From positions 104,298,866 through 104,362,865 of the forward strand of contig NC_090023.1 in the NCBI RefSeq assembly GCF_037176765.1: 64,000 bases of DNA, in the 5' to 3' direction. The DNA comes from Anolis sagrei (Eukaryota > Chordata > Lepidosauria > Squamata > Anolidae). Position numbers and translations under genes: made by a program. Below, one piece after another: positions 27,279-42,800 of the stretch (within the stretch, counting starts at the first letter, position 1; each line of letters begins with the position of its first letter). The notes beneath the pieces were generated by a model that searched no databases, was not told the DNA's origin, and saw only the letters and a list, made by a program, of their open reading frames with translations.

Positions 27279-30200
27279 GTTAGTATATATTTTTATTCTT
27301 TTGAATGGCATCTGAAAGTACTGTCATAAGACGTTTATTTATTCCTCATCTAGAAATACCAGCCATAAATGTTTGCTTCATCTAAATTTCTTTGACACTT
27401 TGATGATTAATTCTGATTTGATCAGATGCATTCAGAAATAGCACAGGTAAAAAGAAGATATTGTGACTCCTTTTATAAATGTATGACTTTTGCCTTCTTT
27501 CTTTAAATTTATCAGTTGGGTTGAATAGTAATCTCCCTTTTTATTTCCCACAGGAAGAGAAGATTACTTTCCATCATGAAGGTTTCTTCTGGAGGTGCTG
27601 GTTTGATGGGAAGGTAGATGAGAATGCTAACAGTATGTGGAAGTTTTGGTATAGTAAGTATCCTTCTTTTATATAAGTCTAATTTTACTTAGAACAGATT
27701 TTTTTAAATACATGTTTTGTTCTTGATACATTATATTCACTTCAGAAATTCTATTTGTATGGGGGGCATTTGTTTATTGAAAGTTTTAGGATTTAGTAGT
27801 ATACTAAAAGTATAAGGGTAATTTTATAAATAGCATTTAAAGCAGTGGTTCTCAACCTGTGGTCCATGGACCACCAGTGGTCTGCAAGAACTAAAATATG
27901 GTTTGCGGCTGCACCTTTACTACACAGTTGCAATGAGAGCGACTGGTCTCGTAATACCCTCTTATAGTGTTGAGGTTTATTAAATATGGTTTTCTGTGGG
28001 TGAGCGGATGACAACTACTGGATGGCCTATGTCCTGTATCAGAAACTAGAGCTGATGTGGTCTATCCAATGCAATTCCCTGAATCAGCACCCCAAATAAC
28101 CAAACTGAATCTAAAGTTGACCAAAAACTGATTTGTAAACCTTTTGGTACTAATGTTGGAGAGTGGTTTGACCAGGGTCAAGTGGCCCCTGGTCAAAGTG
28201 GTCCCTGTTCAAAAGGTTGGGAACCACTGATTTAAATAAAGAGAATAGATTAAAGAGAGATAAAAATCAGCATACAGTGAGTCAGAGGTTATAGATTAGT
28301 TTATGTTTGTTCATTAGTATTGTTCTTTTTGTATAAGTGTCTGTTTCATTTTTGTATTTATGTTGTATTATCTGCATTAAGCCTTTAATAGTAGCGTAGT
28401 ATTAGTAATTGTTAGAATTTAGATAAGTAGTCATTTTAAAAAATATCCCAACCAGCAATTTGTGTAAACATGTTTTTGTTTTATGTGTGTGTTTTTGTAT
28501 TATTTTTGTCTTTAAATACAAACTATAAACAAGAAAAAGAAATTATATTTGCATAGGGTTTCATTCTGCTTTATTCAAATATATATTTGCTGACAAGGGG
28601 TTCATTCTCATTAAGTCTACCACATCTACCATTGGCCCTCTATATCCATGGATCCAGTCATCCATGACTTGAAAATATTCCCCTCCACCTCGCAAAAAAT
28701 CCAAAACAAAATCATTTTGTCATTTTATATAAAGGGACACCATTGTATTTGATGAGGCCTGAGCATTAGCAAATGTCAGTATTCACAGGGGACTGTGTGT
28801 GTCCTGGAACCAACCTCCAGTGAATACTGAGTTTCTATTTTTTTAAGGATATCTATAGATCTGGGGATCTGCAGAGGGAAGGGGAAGAGACCATTTTTTT
28901 TGGAAGACAAACACATTTTGAAGCAACCTGTAATGTCACCAGTTGGAGAAAATGCTATATTGCAATTATCCAGTCATATATTTAGACTAGATAGAATATG
29001 CTAGTTTGCACTACACTATGCATAAATTCTCTGCTCCTTGAACTTCAAGAGCTGGCAGATTGGCTCCAAATTGTTGGGCTTGTGCATGGCTTCCTCAGAA
29101 CTTTGTGCTGAAGGAAGGCAGCCACTGGTGTGATTTGGCAAATGTCTTCAAGAGTCTGTGCGAATGCATTCTTCAGATGCTCACATAAGAGTCCATGCAG
29201 TATTCTGTAACAGGTGCTAAAGCTGTTTGCATGTTTTTGCTTGTGCAAGAGGTTGTACAAACTCCTCAACAAGGAGCATTAGATTTACTTTCACATTCCC
29301 ATGAGCTGACTTTGATTTAGAGAGTGCTTAGAAATGTTTCTCTGAGGGAACGTCAACTCTTATGTTATGTTGGCTAAGGTATTCTGGGAATTACAGTTCA
29401 AAAAGTGATTATTCGGGATAGTTTTATGCTGTAAGAGTGATGACAGACATGTCCTTTTTATTGTGGTTATTTGGAAAATCCTTTTCTTTCTCCAGAGCAT
29501 GGCAATAATACTAGTACTAGAAGTAGTCATGAAAAACAATGGCACTGAGAAGTATCGTATGTGTGCTGCTGCGGTGCTTGGGCCATCCAAATTGGTGCAC
29601 AAATACTTCATAAAAGGGAATAGATGTTACACTTGCACATCTATGAAAAACCTAGACAATAATTTAACAGATTGTTCTTGTTTTTCAGCAAATCAATCAC
29701 CTTCTAAAAACTGCACCCATGCCTACCTCTCTCCATTTCCTCTACTACGAGATGAAAACAACTCAACTGCCTATCATTCTGCAATTAGTAAGCATTTTCT
29801 TGTTCACTGGTTTGTGAGTAGGGTGATCTGTTTCATAACATCCATGTCTGCTGTTGAAAATATGTTTCTGGCCTAGATGGACCAAAATCTGATTTTGTGA
29901 TTTTTCAGTGGAGGCTGGATCTACACTGTCCTATAATCCAGTTTCAGAATGTGGAATAACTGCATTCATTTGGATTATAGGTCAGTGTAGACAAGTTCAA
30001 TGCAGCTAATTCACATTTTGAAACTAGATTATAAGGCATTTATATTTTTCCCCAAATTTTGAAGATTTTGTCCAGATTTTGAAAAGATAACTTTTTTGCA
30101 CTCAGGCTCCAACCAGCATAGACAAAGGTCCCTGACAGAAAAGCTTGAGGAGTTGTAATTCAAAACGATGGCTTTTCCAAGCTCTGTTCCTGTTACGTGG

Positions 30201-33200
30201 GGACAGGCTTTTGTATTAGGCAGTGCCAACACAACACTTCTGCAAATGAAGTGTGGAATGTCCCTTCTAGATTCAACCCTGTCCTTTCAATCCACACATT
30301 ATGAATAAGTGAGACCAATGACAACAAGATGACACAAAAGCATGTAGTGGCAGCTAAGCAATATAATGCAGTTTGAAACTCACAAAGAGCATTTAAACAG
30401 ATTAGAAATCCTAAAATATCCCCACTATAAATATATTTAAAATATGAAAAGGCACAGAATGTAATTAAGACCAAAATATTCATAAAGATTATAATGGCAA
30501 AACGGTAGAAAAAAAGTGCTTACAGAATCCTTTGTTTCATAGAGTCATAATTTATCAATGACATGAGTTCTTTTTACAGTGCTGTTGATTTTTTCTTAAA
30601 TCTGTGAATGAAATGATTATATCTTGTTATCAAAGCATTCCCTTTTCAAAATATATCCAGATCTCCCAACTTTGTCATGAAAACGTTCAATTAATGTAAT
30701 TTGATTTGGATTTTGCATACATGCATTGTGCTGTTTCAAACTGAATTAAAATTCTCTAAAACTTCTGATTTGAATATAGATATCTGAGCTTTTTTGTTTA
30801 TAATGAAGTGTGTCTATCCAGTTAAAGCTTATCCCAAATTTAAACAAACAAAATTCTTCATGAGGAGAATTACAATATTGGCAATTTCCTAGGCATAGTC
30901 AAGCTCTGCAGTTACACTGAGATTTTAATAATTAAACTATGATTGCATTATCTTTGATTTTAAAATATATTTCTTCAACAATAATGTGATAAATGGGAAT
31001 TAGCTGTGTGGCTCTTCTATCTTTCCGAAATTTCTTGTGTTTAATCATTCATTAATCCATTCTAAACTGTCTTATTGCTCTAATAGAAAATAATATGAAA
31101 AATTTGCTAGTATTTCAGGTTAATAATGACATCTTGCATCTCCAAAGCCTATATATATATTTTGGGGGAGCAAATTCTGTTGAATGCTATGGGACTTACT
31201 GTAATTCTCCGTATACATATATAGATCATGGGGGTTAATCATCTCTGGAAAGTAGCCAGATTCTGACATGTTCATCTTCAGTTCCTTCATGTGGACTAAT
31301 TTCATTGTAATTAATAATTTTAAGATCTTCATTACAAAGTGCAATGTGATGAAATAATATTCATATTTAAATGACAGTTTCCCATGGAATATTGAAAATG
31401 TGTCCTTCTAGAATATTTTTTAATGTGCCGCCACTGAGAGTTATCTCACAGTAAAGAAGTTGTGAAATAATTATTACAGGATAATTGGTATAATAGAAAT
31501 ATCTGCCTCTGGGGATTTGTCTTCTCTTTGTCCTCAACTACCCATTTCCCAGTGTAGTACCTACGTAGTTTTTGTAATACAAAACGTGTGTGTTAAAGTA
31601 TTTGTCAGTCTTGCTTACCATTTCTGTGCACTACAATTTGTACATATTCCAAGTCTGAAGTGCATTATATTTATCAGTGTGCTTGTCATTGTGGGATATT
31701 TGGCGTTCCATTGTTCTTCTGAATATCTCCAGTTACATCCTTTTAGTCTTGCCACTATATAAAAGACTAATAATAACCACAAATGGTTGTGAAACACAGT
31801 CTCCACAAAGCTAGATCTTATGCATTTTATTTCATGACATTAAGGTCCACTGAGTTCATAGAGGTTTATTCTCAAGTAAATGTAGATAAGAATGCAGTTC
31901 TTATCAGATATAATTAATCATACATGCATGGTGAGCCTACTCAGCTTTGATAAAACAGAAACTTGAAACAGGGATTTTCTTCCAAAGTTGATACACAAAC
32001 TGCTTTTAGGCTGGAACTGTCCTAACCTATGTTCTAACAACAGGAACCACAGCTAACAACCCTTGAAAGGTCACAGCTGAACTCTAGATCAATATATATT
32101 CTTAAATTTTGTTCTTTCATGATTTGCGCTTGCCAGAGCTATATGTTAAGTAGCCATATCTCAAATGGTATATCTGTAAATGGGAAGAAAACGTATTTGT
32201 TAAAGACAGTGGATTGTATTGAGTGGTACTTTTGCCTTGCTACAAGGCTAAGAAACATTTTTTCTCCCATTGGCTTGTTATAGATCTAGGAAAAGCCTGC
32301 TTTGTGACTGAAAATGACCTGTTGTAAAAACTTAACACACAGGGAGGCAAAAATATGCTAAAATGACCACATATCCCATGGAGAGTGTTTGGAGACATTT
32401 GTTGACAAAACATTATATTGAATCATGAGGCGGGCGGGCGGGTTGGGGGGAGGGAGATACTACAGAATAGTCCTGGGGGGTCTGTCAGAGTGAAAACCAC
32501 ATCTGCTTCCTTACGTATGCTTCTGATTTTCATAAACCTTTGGAAAGCAGATAGAAACTTCAGACTGAAACTGAAACCAGATTGTGAATGGGTTGACAAC
32601 AGGAAGCAGACAACTTGCTTGTTGCAACAGGTCTGTTGTGTTTCTGGGCACAATTCAAAATAATGATTTTGATGTATAAAGCACTACATGGCTTGGATAC
32701 AGATTATTTGAAGGACCGTATTTTGCTTCATGGGCCCTGACAGATGTCCATCCAGTCTCTGCTTAAAAACCTCAAAAGTAGGAGAATCTACGACACTTCA
32801 AAACAGCATATTCTACTGTCTAACAGTGCTTACATTTGGAAGATCTTCTTAGAAGGAATTTATTTTTCTGTAGTTTGAATCCATTGCTCCATGTTCAAGA
32901 CTCTGGAGCTACAAAAAACAAAATAGTTTCAGCTTCAGTATGATACTCCATGTTCAGCAATATATTGTTTCTAGGAAAGTTCCTTCTGTTGTTGCTCAAG
33001 ACATATTAAAAGGTTTGAAGGGAACAGGGAAGCATCAAAATGGTGATGGTATAGGATGCTACCCTTACTAAACAAAATGTCCTAGCACTTCAACCAGGGA
33101 AACCCTGGTTTCACTCTATCACTGGGTGCACACTAAAAAGGCTTCCAAAGTTCTGGGTTCATGCCTACCTCTAAAAAACCTTGAGCATACATAAGAGAGC

Positions 33201-33763
33201 TATCGCCACATTTTGCCAAATGACATGGGACTATAATTCAGGATTTCTCTTGATACTTCAAGTCCACTGATTCCATGAATTACATTAGCAAGTCATTTTA
33301 TTTTTAGCTGCAGCAAGTGCTATGACATATTGAAGAAAAATCTTGTGGGGCTATGGTATGGGAACTATTCTCAGTTATCCTGTTGCAACAACACAGGGTT
33401 GTCAAACTTAAAATGCAGAACCAAGTTCAATGACTATTCAGCCTTTTTATACTCTACTACTTGGAAAATATACTGCATATAAAGATGACATAGTTTATAT
33501 AGCTTGTAAGTATTGCATCTAACCTCATGTTTATGCAGTCATCTGACAGATAAATAGCTTAATTTCCACATTCACGTGTGAGTAGACATGGAGTATTTAT
33601 GGCATCAGTTAAGTTTACTTGCATACTCCAAGGTCTCAGAATGAATAACAATATGCTAAGTTTTATTCTTTTTCTCTTTCCTGTTCTTGCTCACCAAAAG
33701 ATTGTACGAACGAAAATCTCACATGCCACTCTTTGTAAGCCTATATTTTAGCTGCTTCTGCTC

Positions 33764-33800
<37 letters not shown>

Positions 33801-36800
33801 TTATTTTTATCCCACTTTTCTCCCACGGATGGGACTCAAAATGGTGAACAAAATAGAAGAAAAACAACAACACAAAACTACATAATACCATCATTCCCTC
33901 CCAACTCAACATATACATTTGTCCATAAAACACAAATCATATAAATATAAATAAACCTAAAAATTATTGATATCATTATCATTAAAATCTCTATGCCCCA
34001 GGCCTCTGAGGTTGTCCTAAAACATTAAACTAAAATTTCATTTTATTTTTTAAAATAATATCACAATGGAATTGTAACAGTATAAAAGTAAGAAGTTGAA
34101 AGTAGCATTATTGTACTATTTTTTTTCATCTGAGGCAGTTGACTTAGGCCATGTCCACACCAACAAAAAGAAGCAGACTTATCCCAAAGCTTCTTCTGGC
34201 AGCTCAGGCAGCCTACTTTCAGGGAAGATCCATTACACAGCATTCAGTTCAGTGTATTTGGCTACCATCCTGGTAGATTTGACTGGCACTAGATTAAGCA
34301 GACAGTCTAAACTGGCCTGAATCCATAAAAGTGTATGCTTTTGGTAAACCTCATTCTCTCAGGTGTGCTATTTAATGCAGTGTAGGAGTCGTTTTATCCT
34401 AGTGCATCCACACAATACAAACAGTCTAAACAAATTAATCCAGTTTGACCCTGGTTGAAAAAAAACCCACTGTGAAAGGTCCAAATCATTCAGGAAGATC
34501 TGGTTCTTTCCTAGTGTTTCACCATACAAGATCCAAGATTGTGTCCCCATAGCCATCCCTCTTCCCAGGCTCAGGCAGTCTGAGGAAGGGATGGTAGTGC
34601 CTTTCTGCTCCTAGGCATCCCCATCCCTCACCCCAAATCTACAGAAAATCCTTTACTGTTGCTGCTGGATCTGTATTTCCTGATTCTGCATCATGCAAGA
34701 TGCAACAGAGTTTTGGATTATGGGGGGACTTACTCCTCCCAGGTTCTGTTGCTTTCTGCATGATGCAGAATCAGAAAGTCCAGACTTTCTGTAGTTTTGG
34801 GGGCAAATGGGGACACAGGGAGGGTAGGAAACCCAGCCCATGCCCAGACCTGTCAAACCAGCTTTGGCACAGCTGAGCTGGCTGGCTGGTCTCCTACTGC
34901 AAAGGCAGCTTAGGGCTGCCTGGAATAGATGCAACATAGCTCAGAGCTGGCATTTTTTATTCTGGTTCCAACCACATTTTGCACCAGTGTGGTACAGCCC
35001 TCAATCCCCAAGTGTTACAAAATGCCTTTGTCTACTATTTTTTCCATGTTCAAGTGTCACTGAGTTTTTTAAATGAAATCCTTTGCATGACTACCTAGAA
35101 ATAAATTCTCATTAAATTCCACAGAACTTACTCTCACATAAGTATTTATCTGATTGCAGCTGAAATCATTTGAATTGGTTGGTATTTCAGCTTTATTTTG
35201 CTCACTAATATTATTAAAATGAGTTAGTGCAAATCAAACAAGTTGTTTATCAGGAAAAAAAAGTAGGGCAGTCATGAGAGTTCATTTAGTTGACAAGATA
35301 AATACTAGGTTGATGTGAGAAGGTTGAAGGTTTCGATCATGGCTGATGATGACACAACGTAGTTACTTGTTGAAACAGAAGTGGCTTGAATGTAATAGCC
35401 TTTTTTGTTATTGTTATGTGACTTCAGATCATTTCCAACTAATGGGGAATGTAAAGTGAACCTATTAATGGGATTTTTAAAAAGTACGGTTTGTTCAAAC
35501 ATTGTTCACCTTTGGTCTGTCTGAGGATAAGATAGTGTGACTTCTCAAATGTCACTGAATGGGTTTCCATGGCTAAGGTGGGATATCCTGGAGGATATCT
35601 GCATTGATATCTGCCACCTGAAGTCCGTGCCTTGCGGGACTTACCAGCTTTCCGCAGGTCATGTAAGACATACCTGTTTCAACAGGCTTTTAATGTTTGA
35701 TATTGCCGTTTTTAAATTGTTTTAAATTGATTTTAAATTTTGTTAGATTTTAGCCATTCTTGTAAGCCGCTCCGAACCCCAGGGGAGTGGCGGCATATAA
35801 GTCCAAATAATAAATAAATAAATAAATAAATAAAAATTGACCACTTAGGTTGTTTTAAGGTTGGATCAGCTCAGTGGTGACCAATGTTTCACAAAGCTCA
35901 TCTGGGACCAATTCCTTTCATTTCTCCCCATTCTTTATTGCCTCATCTCCTCATCTGATGCCTCTGCAGGTGACGGCTGACAGAAGGACCTGTTTCACAG
36001 CTGTAGATTGCCATGACATGGAAGGACAGAAGGGGGTGATAAGGGTGACTGTCTAGGGGTACTGAACCATGAAGAGGCAGAAGGATGCCACTGGATGGCC
36101 AGGACACCCTTCTGCCTCTTCAGTAGCTTGGAAAGGGCCTGTGTGACCCATATCACAGCTGATCTGGCATATACCACACTGGATTGGCTCTGGTTATTGG
36201 ATCAGTGTAGATCTGCCTCTGGTCTCCAGAAGCTCCAAACAATAAAAAATAGTGATATATAAATTATCCCTATGCATCCCCCCCCCCCCCAAATGAGGAA
36301 ATGCATCATCAAATAAAAAAATGAGAGAAGGCATACATTTACCAAAAAGGTGCACATGCAAATTTACATGAAAATAAATTTAGAAATAATTATACCTATT
36401 TAGATAAGCATTTGGAAACTGTATTTACATCCATTACTTATATGGATGTATTGATGTTATATTGATGTATTGTTATATTGATGTAGTTGACTTGGTTACT
36501 GTTTTAAATGCTAATGTTGTGCACTTTGTATACTTACTTGGCTGTAAACCGCTCTGAGTCGCCTACGGGCTGAGAGAGAGCGGTATACAAATGAAGTAAA
36601 TAATAATAATATAAAATATTGTAAAAGTCTTTCACGGCCAGAATCACTGGGTTGTTGTAGGCTTTTTCGGGCTATATGGCCACTTTCTAGAGGCATTCTC
36701 TCCTGACGTTTCACCTACATCTATGACAAGCATCCTCAGACCTCACTACCTCTGAGGATGCTTGCCATAGATGCAGGTGAAATGTCAGGAGAGAATGCCT

Positions 36801-39800
36801 CTAGAACATGGCCATATAGCCCGAAAAAACCTACAACAACTCATTTGGAAAGTGTTTTATATAATTAGTTTTCCCCCCCTTTTTTTTACTGCTGTATGGT
36901 TTTTTTAAACTATCCTTTCAGATGAAAATATTTTAGTGTTTTAATTCTGTAGATAATTTAATAGTATTTTAAATCTTATCTTTTAGTATGTTTTCAGCAA
37001 TTTATGACTTCACTTTTATCTCGTTTTATTCTATAAGCCACCTAAAGTCCCACTCTCAGAAATAAGATGGAACAGAAATACAATGATTGATCTAAGTATA
37101 AGTATAATAAAAGATTGAGGGAGAGTGAAAAAGAATGAAAAAGATGAACTGCATATATGTTGCCTATCTCACTACTATCTGTTTATGGGTAACTTGAAAG
37201 CCTCTGCTATTCATTGTGATGCTACTTTATCTTTAAATTGGACTTGAATGGATAATTGCTTCAGAAAGAACACTGTCTTGATCGTCCTTCAACCAGGGAT
37301 TTTATGTGAAATTGGTCATTTAGATATCCCAATCCACATTTAGTACATAAATAAATTCTGAACTTCATTCATATTTTCACATAGCGCAGAGCTTTTGGAA
37401 TCATTGGGGACGTAAAGTTACACACCTTTTCATAATCATAAGACTGAATGAGTGATATTTGGCATAACTCAATATTTTCATGAAGGTTCTTCAACTACTT
37501 TAGGTATCTTCTCGTTAAACTTCAGTTATTATTTATGACACATGGCCTTCATTTCTTAATTTTCTTCTGTCTATAGGAGAACCTATAACAACTTGTAATG
37601 TGTTGAGCAAGTGGAATTAATATTGCTCCTTTTAAAATTTCGGAAATGAATTTATTTCCACCATGACCATGGTCTTTGTAAAATGTCTCTGGAAATAGAT
37701 GTGTAATTAGCCTGCTAAACGATTGTTATGAACATTTATTTGGGGAGGGGAAGCACCATATGTCACAAAGCTCTCAGTCCATTTATCACCAGCTGCTTCC
37801 ATTAATTCTGCATTGCTTGCCCTTGGCTCAATGAGATTCTGTATTTTTACATTTTGATTTGAATAACATACAAAGAACTTTACTGTGAGAATGGCTTCAG
37901 CGATAGCAAATTTCACTTGCTCCTTTATAATTTTTTGCCTTTTTCCTTTGTCAGGAAAGAGTTTTGTTTTCAAAACTATATATACATTCATTTTGTGAAC
38001 TTTATACATCTTCACAAAAGGGATCACTTATTGTTTTTAAGGGGTGAGATTATGATGACTTATTTTGGCTCTGTCCTAGGTATTGCCTTCCTTACATTCA
38101 TTCTCGTCTCTGTTACTACTTTGGAAAAATCAGTCTTATCTAGTGAAACCATATAATTATCTTGAAGAATCTTGGCCACAGTTCAGCACACTATTTTATG
38201 AACAATTTCCATTGACCAAGTAAATGAATTTATTAACCACACATGTACAATGGAAATGCCAAGCAAGAGGGCTTCATAGCACTCTAATGTACATCATTAT
38301 AACCCAAGATTATCAGATAAGGTTTGGCATTCAAGCCTAATGAAGGACATATGGTACTCTGAGATTATTGTTAAATAGGAAGCTGTTTTGGAATAAATGT
38401 TGGGCTTGCTAATGAGAAATATGAAAGGGTGGGGTCTATAAAATTGCCTTCTGCCCTTAAGGATGGTTTAAGGAGAAAAAAATAACAGGCTTTTTGTGTC
38501 TCTCTCCCATCTTTTGGTGACATCTAGTCTATCGTGGTTTCTGGTCAGTCCTTCTGCTTCTGGGAGTAGTCACTGTAGTCATCGCTAGCTTCTTCATCAT
38601 TTGTGCTGCCCCATTTGGAAGCCATGTGCTGTACAAAACAGGGGGAGGCTTCTTCATCGCTGCTGGTAAGTGTCCTGTTGAAGTCTCAGTTGTACAAGCC
38701 ATTTATAAAATCATAAAATTGTACCCTCCTAGAGTTGCCCTCCTGTTCCTTTAACCATTGCGTCAAAGAAGAAAAATTGTGTATGTGCCTTCATGTCTCC
38801 TGTTGACATAGGGCAAGCCCATGGGAATTATGGAGTTTTCTTGGGCAAGAAATACTCGGAGATGGTCTTGCCAGTTTGTTCCTCTGAAATATAGCCTATA
38901 GCACCTTGTATTTGCTGTTATTTTCCATCCAAGAACTAACAAATACTGACTTTGCTTAGCCTCTAAAATCAGACAGGACCCAACCCTTAAAGGTACAGGA
39001 ACTGTGCGCAGTTTTAACTCTGGCAACTCCATGTCCACCATAATTATTATATTGCATTTTTTAAAAGATACACACTTTGGATGAAGAGCTGGTCTTTTCT
39101 TGGTAAATAAATCCAGATAAACCCACAGCATCTGAGAATGTTAGTTGCTCCAGCCTCATTGGAACAAAAGCTTTAGATTAAAAATCCCCATATTTCTCCC
39201 ATTGTTCATTTCAAGTGGTTTTAACCTGGGCAAATTCTAGGTGAAATTTACTCAGTGATATACATTGCACTTTGCGTTTAGGTTAAGGCAAGACATACTT
39301 CAAAAATAAGCATATCAGACAACCAAAGAATTGCATACTCACCACCATCATCCCCTCCAGCAAAGGGTCACCACCTAATGGAGAAAGGCAGGGAGTTTCA
39401 GAAAAACATCTACTTCTGCTTCATTGACTATTCTAAAGCCTTTAACTGTGTGGATCATAATAAATTGTGGCAAGTTCTTAGTGGGATGGGCATCCCAAGC
39501 CACCTTGTCTCTCTCCTGAGGAATCTGTACAAGGACCAAGTAGCAACAGTAAGAACTGACCATGGAACAACAGACTGGTTCAAGATTGGGAAAGGCGTAC
39601 GGCAAGGCTGCATCCTCTCACCCAACCTTTTTAACCTGTATGCAGAACACATCATGCGATGTGCGGGGCTGGATGAATGCACAGCTGGGGTGAAAATTGC
39701 TGGAAGAAACATTAACAACCTCAGATATGCAGATGACACCACTCTGATGGCCGAAAGCGAGGAGGAGCTGAGGAGCCTTCTAATCAAGGTGAAAGAAGAA

Positions 39801-42800
39801 AGCGCAAAAGCCGGGTTGCAGCTAAACGTCAAAAAAACCAAGATTATGGCAACAAGAATGATTGACAACTGGAAAATAGAGGGAGAAACCGTGGAGGCCG
39901 TGACAGACTTTGTATTTCTAGGTGCAAAGATTGCTGCAGATGCAGACTGCGGCCAGGAAATCAGAAGACGCTTACTTCTTGGGACGAGAGCAATGTCCAA
40001 TCTCGATAAAATAGTAAAGAGTAAAGACATCAGACTGGCAACAAAGATCCGCCTAGTCAAAGCCATGGTATTCCCTGTAGTAACCTACGGATGTGAGAGC
40101 TGGACCATAGGGAAGGCTGAGCGAAGGAAGATCGATGCTTTTGAGCTGTGGTGTTGGAGGAAAGTTCTGAGAGTGCCTTGGACTGCGAGAAGATCCAACC
40201 AGTCCATCCTCCAGGAAATAAAGCCCGACTGCTCACTGGAGGGAAAGATACTAGAGACAAAGTTGAAGTACTTTGGCCACATCATGAGGAGACAGGAAAG
40301 CCTAGAGAAGACAATTATGCTGGGGAAAGTGGAAGGCAAAAGGAAGAGGGGCCGACCAAGGGCAAGATGGATGGATGGCATCCTTGAAGTGACTGGACTG
40401 ACCTTGAGGGAGCTGGGGGTGGTAACGGCCGACAGGGAGCTCTGCCGTGGGCTGGTCCATGAGGTCACGAAGAGTCGGAGACGACTGAACGAATGAACAA
40501 CAAACCATCATCCCTATCACAATATGCTAAAGATATCCTATGATGATATCACAGCATTTTAAAATTTATTATGAACATTGCAGCTACATTAGATTGTTTC
40601 TGTTTCTGTTTGTTTTTGTTTTTTTTTGTCATTTGCTTCCACTTGACTCTAATTTATAATGATTGGGACAGAAGATTTTTCTGGTTAGATTAATTACCTT
40701 ACTTTTAGGCTGAGAGAGTATGATCTACCTACGATCACTCAGTGGGTTTCCCCGGTTTAGCAGATATTCCTTCCATGAATGGTTTGAGTGTTGAGTCCAA
40801 AACTCAAACCACTAGACTTTGCTGTTACTAATAATACAATGCAGACAAGGTGATGAATAGATAAATAGATAGATAGATGATATAAAATATAAAAAGAGAT
40901 AATTCAACAATCTGAAACATATCACTCACACAGTCCTATTGGTTATCTGTGTCTCATCAATTATTATTTTCCATCACAAAGGAAGCTGAGCTTGGCTCTG
41001 GAGTATCTGGACTAAAAATTGTCCTTGATCATGAATCCTCACTGTTTTTGCCTTGTGGACATGTCATCTGCCTCATTTTCTTCAATAAAATAGTGACTAT
41101 ATTGGAATACTTGCTATCATAGTCATCAATCACTTTACAGACTACACATAAACACCCGAGCTTTAGCGAAATTGTGAAGAAAATTCTGAGTGCAATATGG
41201 CTTTTCCTTCCTAGAAACATGTAACAGATTATATTTATGGCCACCATTTCTATATGTATATTCTAAAAACTGACCCATAATGTGGCCAGAGGAGGGGCAT
41301 TGAAGCAATTTAGAACTGTTTAAAGTTTGCTGATTTTCACTTCTGGTTGGCATTCATCCCTCTCAAATAGGCAATGTTTAGAGTTATAATCTTGTGGTAA
41401 TCTCTATAGTGATGGTCTTGTTTGGGAAGATCCTAGAAAAAGTCCCTACACTAGCACCCAAATGATTCCTGCTTCCATGGTAATGTTGCCAGACTATAGA
41501 CATTTCTCTTGTGTATGAGTCCATACCAAGGTGAAGTAATTTTTCACCAGCTACCGTGCAGTGACACTATGAGCATACAGAGAGACTGCATTTTGAAAAT
41601 GAAAATGCTAATCACACATTTTAAGCCTCAGGAATTGCAATGGGAAATTTTACTCCTCCAAATATTGTTCTGTCCTGCAGAATGTACACAAATAAAAAAA
41701 AGTTAGATTCTATATGGGATTGCCATCTCCATAGCATTAAAAAAACCTTACCCAGTTTCAACGACTTGCCACATTTAGGTTCCTCCCTCCTATAAACAAA
41801 TAAAAGTCTTGTGGGAAAATGTTCCATCACATCTGCTGCCCCCCCCCCAAATCAAGATACTTTGTTGTCTTAACCCATATGATATATAGATACAAATTTA
41901 TACTTTTCAGTAAACCATGGTCTACAAAACAGAAGTGATGTACTTTGACATTACAGAGCCGTGATAAGTCAGAGTTGCCTTGAAGATAACAATTACTAAG
42001 ATTAGCTGTTTGAGGAAAACTGAATTTTCTTTCAATGGGAAGACCTATTGGAAACTGGGTGAGGAAATACTCCCTAACATATGCATATGTTTTGTTTTAT
42101 TACTTTAACTGCTCAATGCTAAGGAATCATGGAAGCTGGGGTTTTACAAGTACTTCTCTGCCAACTAATGTTGGTGCCTCATTAAATTACCAATTCCAGG
42201 GTTACATAGCACTAAACCAGGACAGTTCAAGTGATGTCAAGCTGCATTAATTCTAGAGTGAAGATGCACCCTCAGGCATCCAAAAAGTAACATCAGCATT
42301 TTGTGTAAATGAGAAGATTCCCCCCCCCCCTTGCTATTTTGGCATTAACTTCTCTTACTCTATGAGGAAAAGTAGGGACTGGATTTGGCAACAGCAAAAC
42401 CTGATTTTAGCTGTGGCACTCTTACAGTGACCATATGAAATGCTTTCTGCCTTGTGTTCTGTTCCTTCCTTGATGCTCAATCACTTGTGGAATGCTTTGG
42501 TTTTTGCTATTAGTCACTATCTTGACGGAGACAGCTGTGTGACTAGATTCTTCTTTTGTGCCTCAGCTCATACTAAATTATGCCCTTAGATTTCATGCCA
42601 GCCTTTACTGGAATAACTCCCATTAAAAAGTTTCAGCAGTGGAACTTGTCTTGTTATTGTTGTATGTAGATTCTCCCATCAGTGTGCAGTCCCCTGCCAA
42701 CAATATCCACAGCAAGAGCAAAATCCGTAAGGTAAACAGGTGAACAAAATGACTTTTTACAAATCGGCATAGCTCTAAATTTACTATAGGCATCTGCCCA

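Noticed and set aside
38780-38995. A 5S rRNA gene
   Set aside because: The 5S-like part is incomplete, diverged in the internal promoter, and fused to a SINE body.
39378-40496. 372-codon ORF as a host endonuclease/reverse-transcriptase gene
   Set aside because: It is BovB, bounded by a target-site duplication and truncated at the 5' side.
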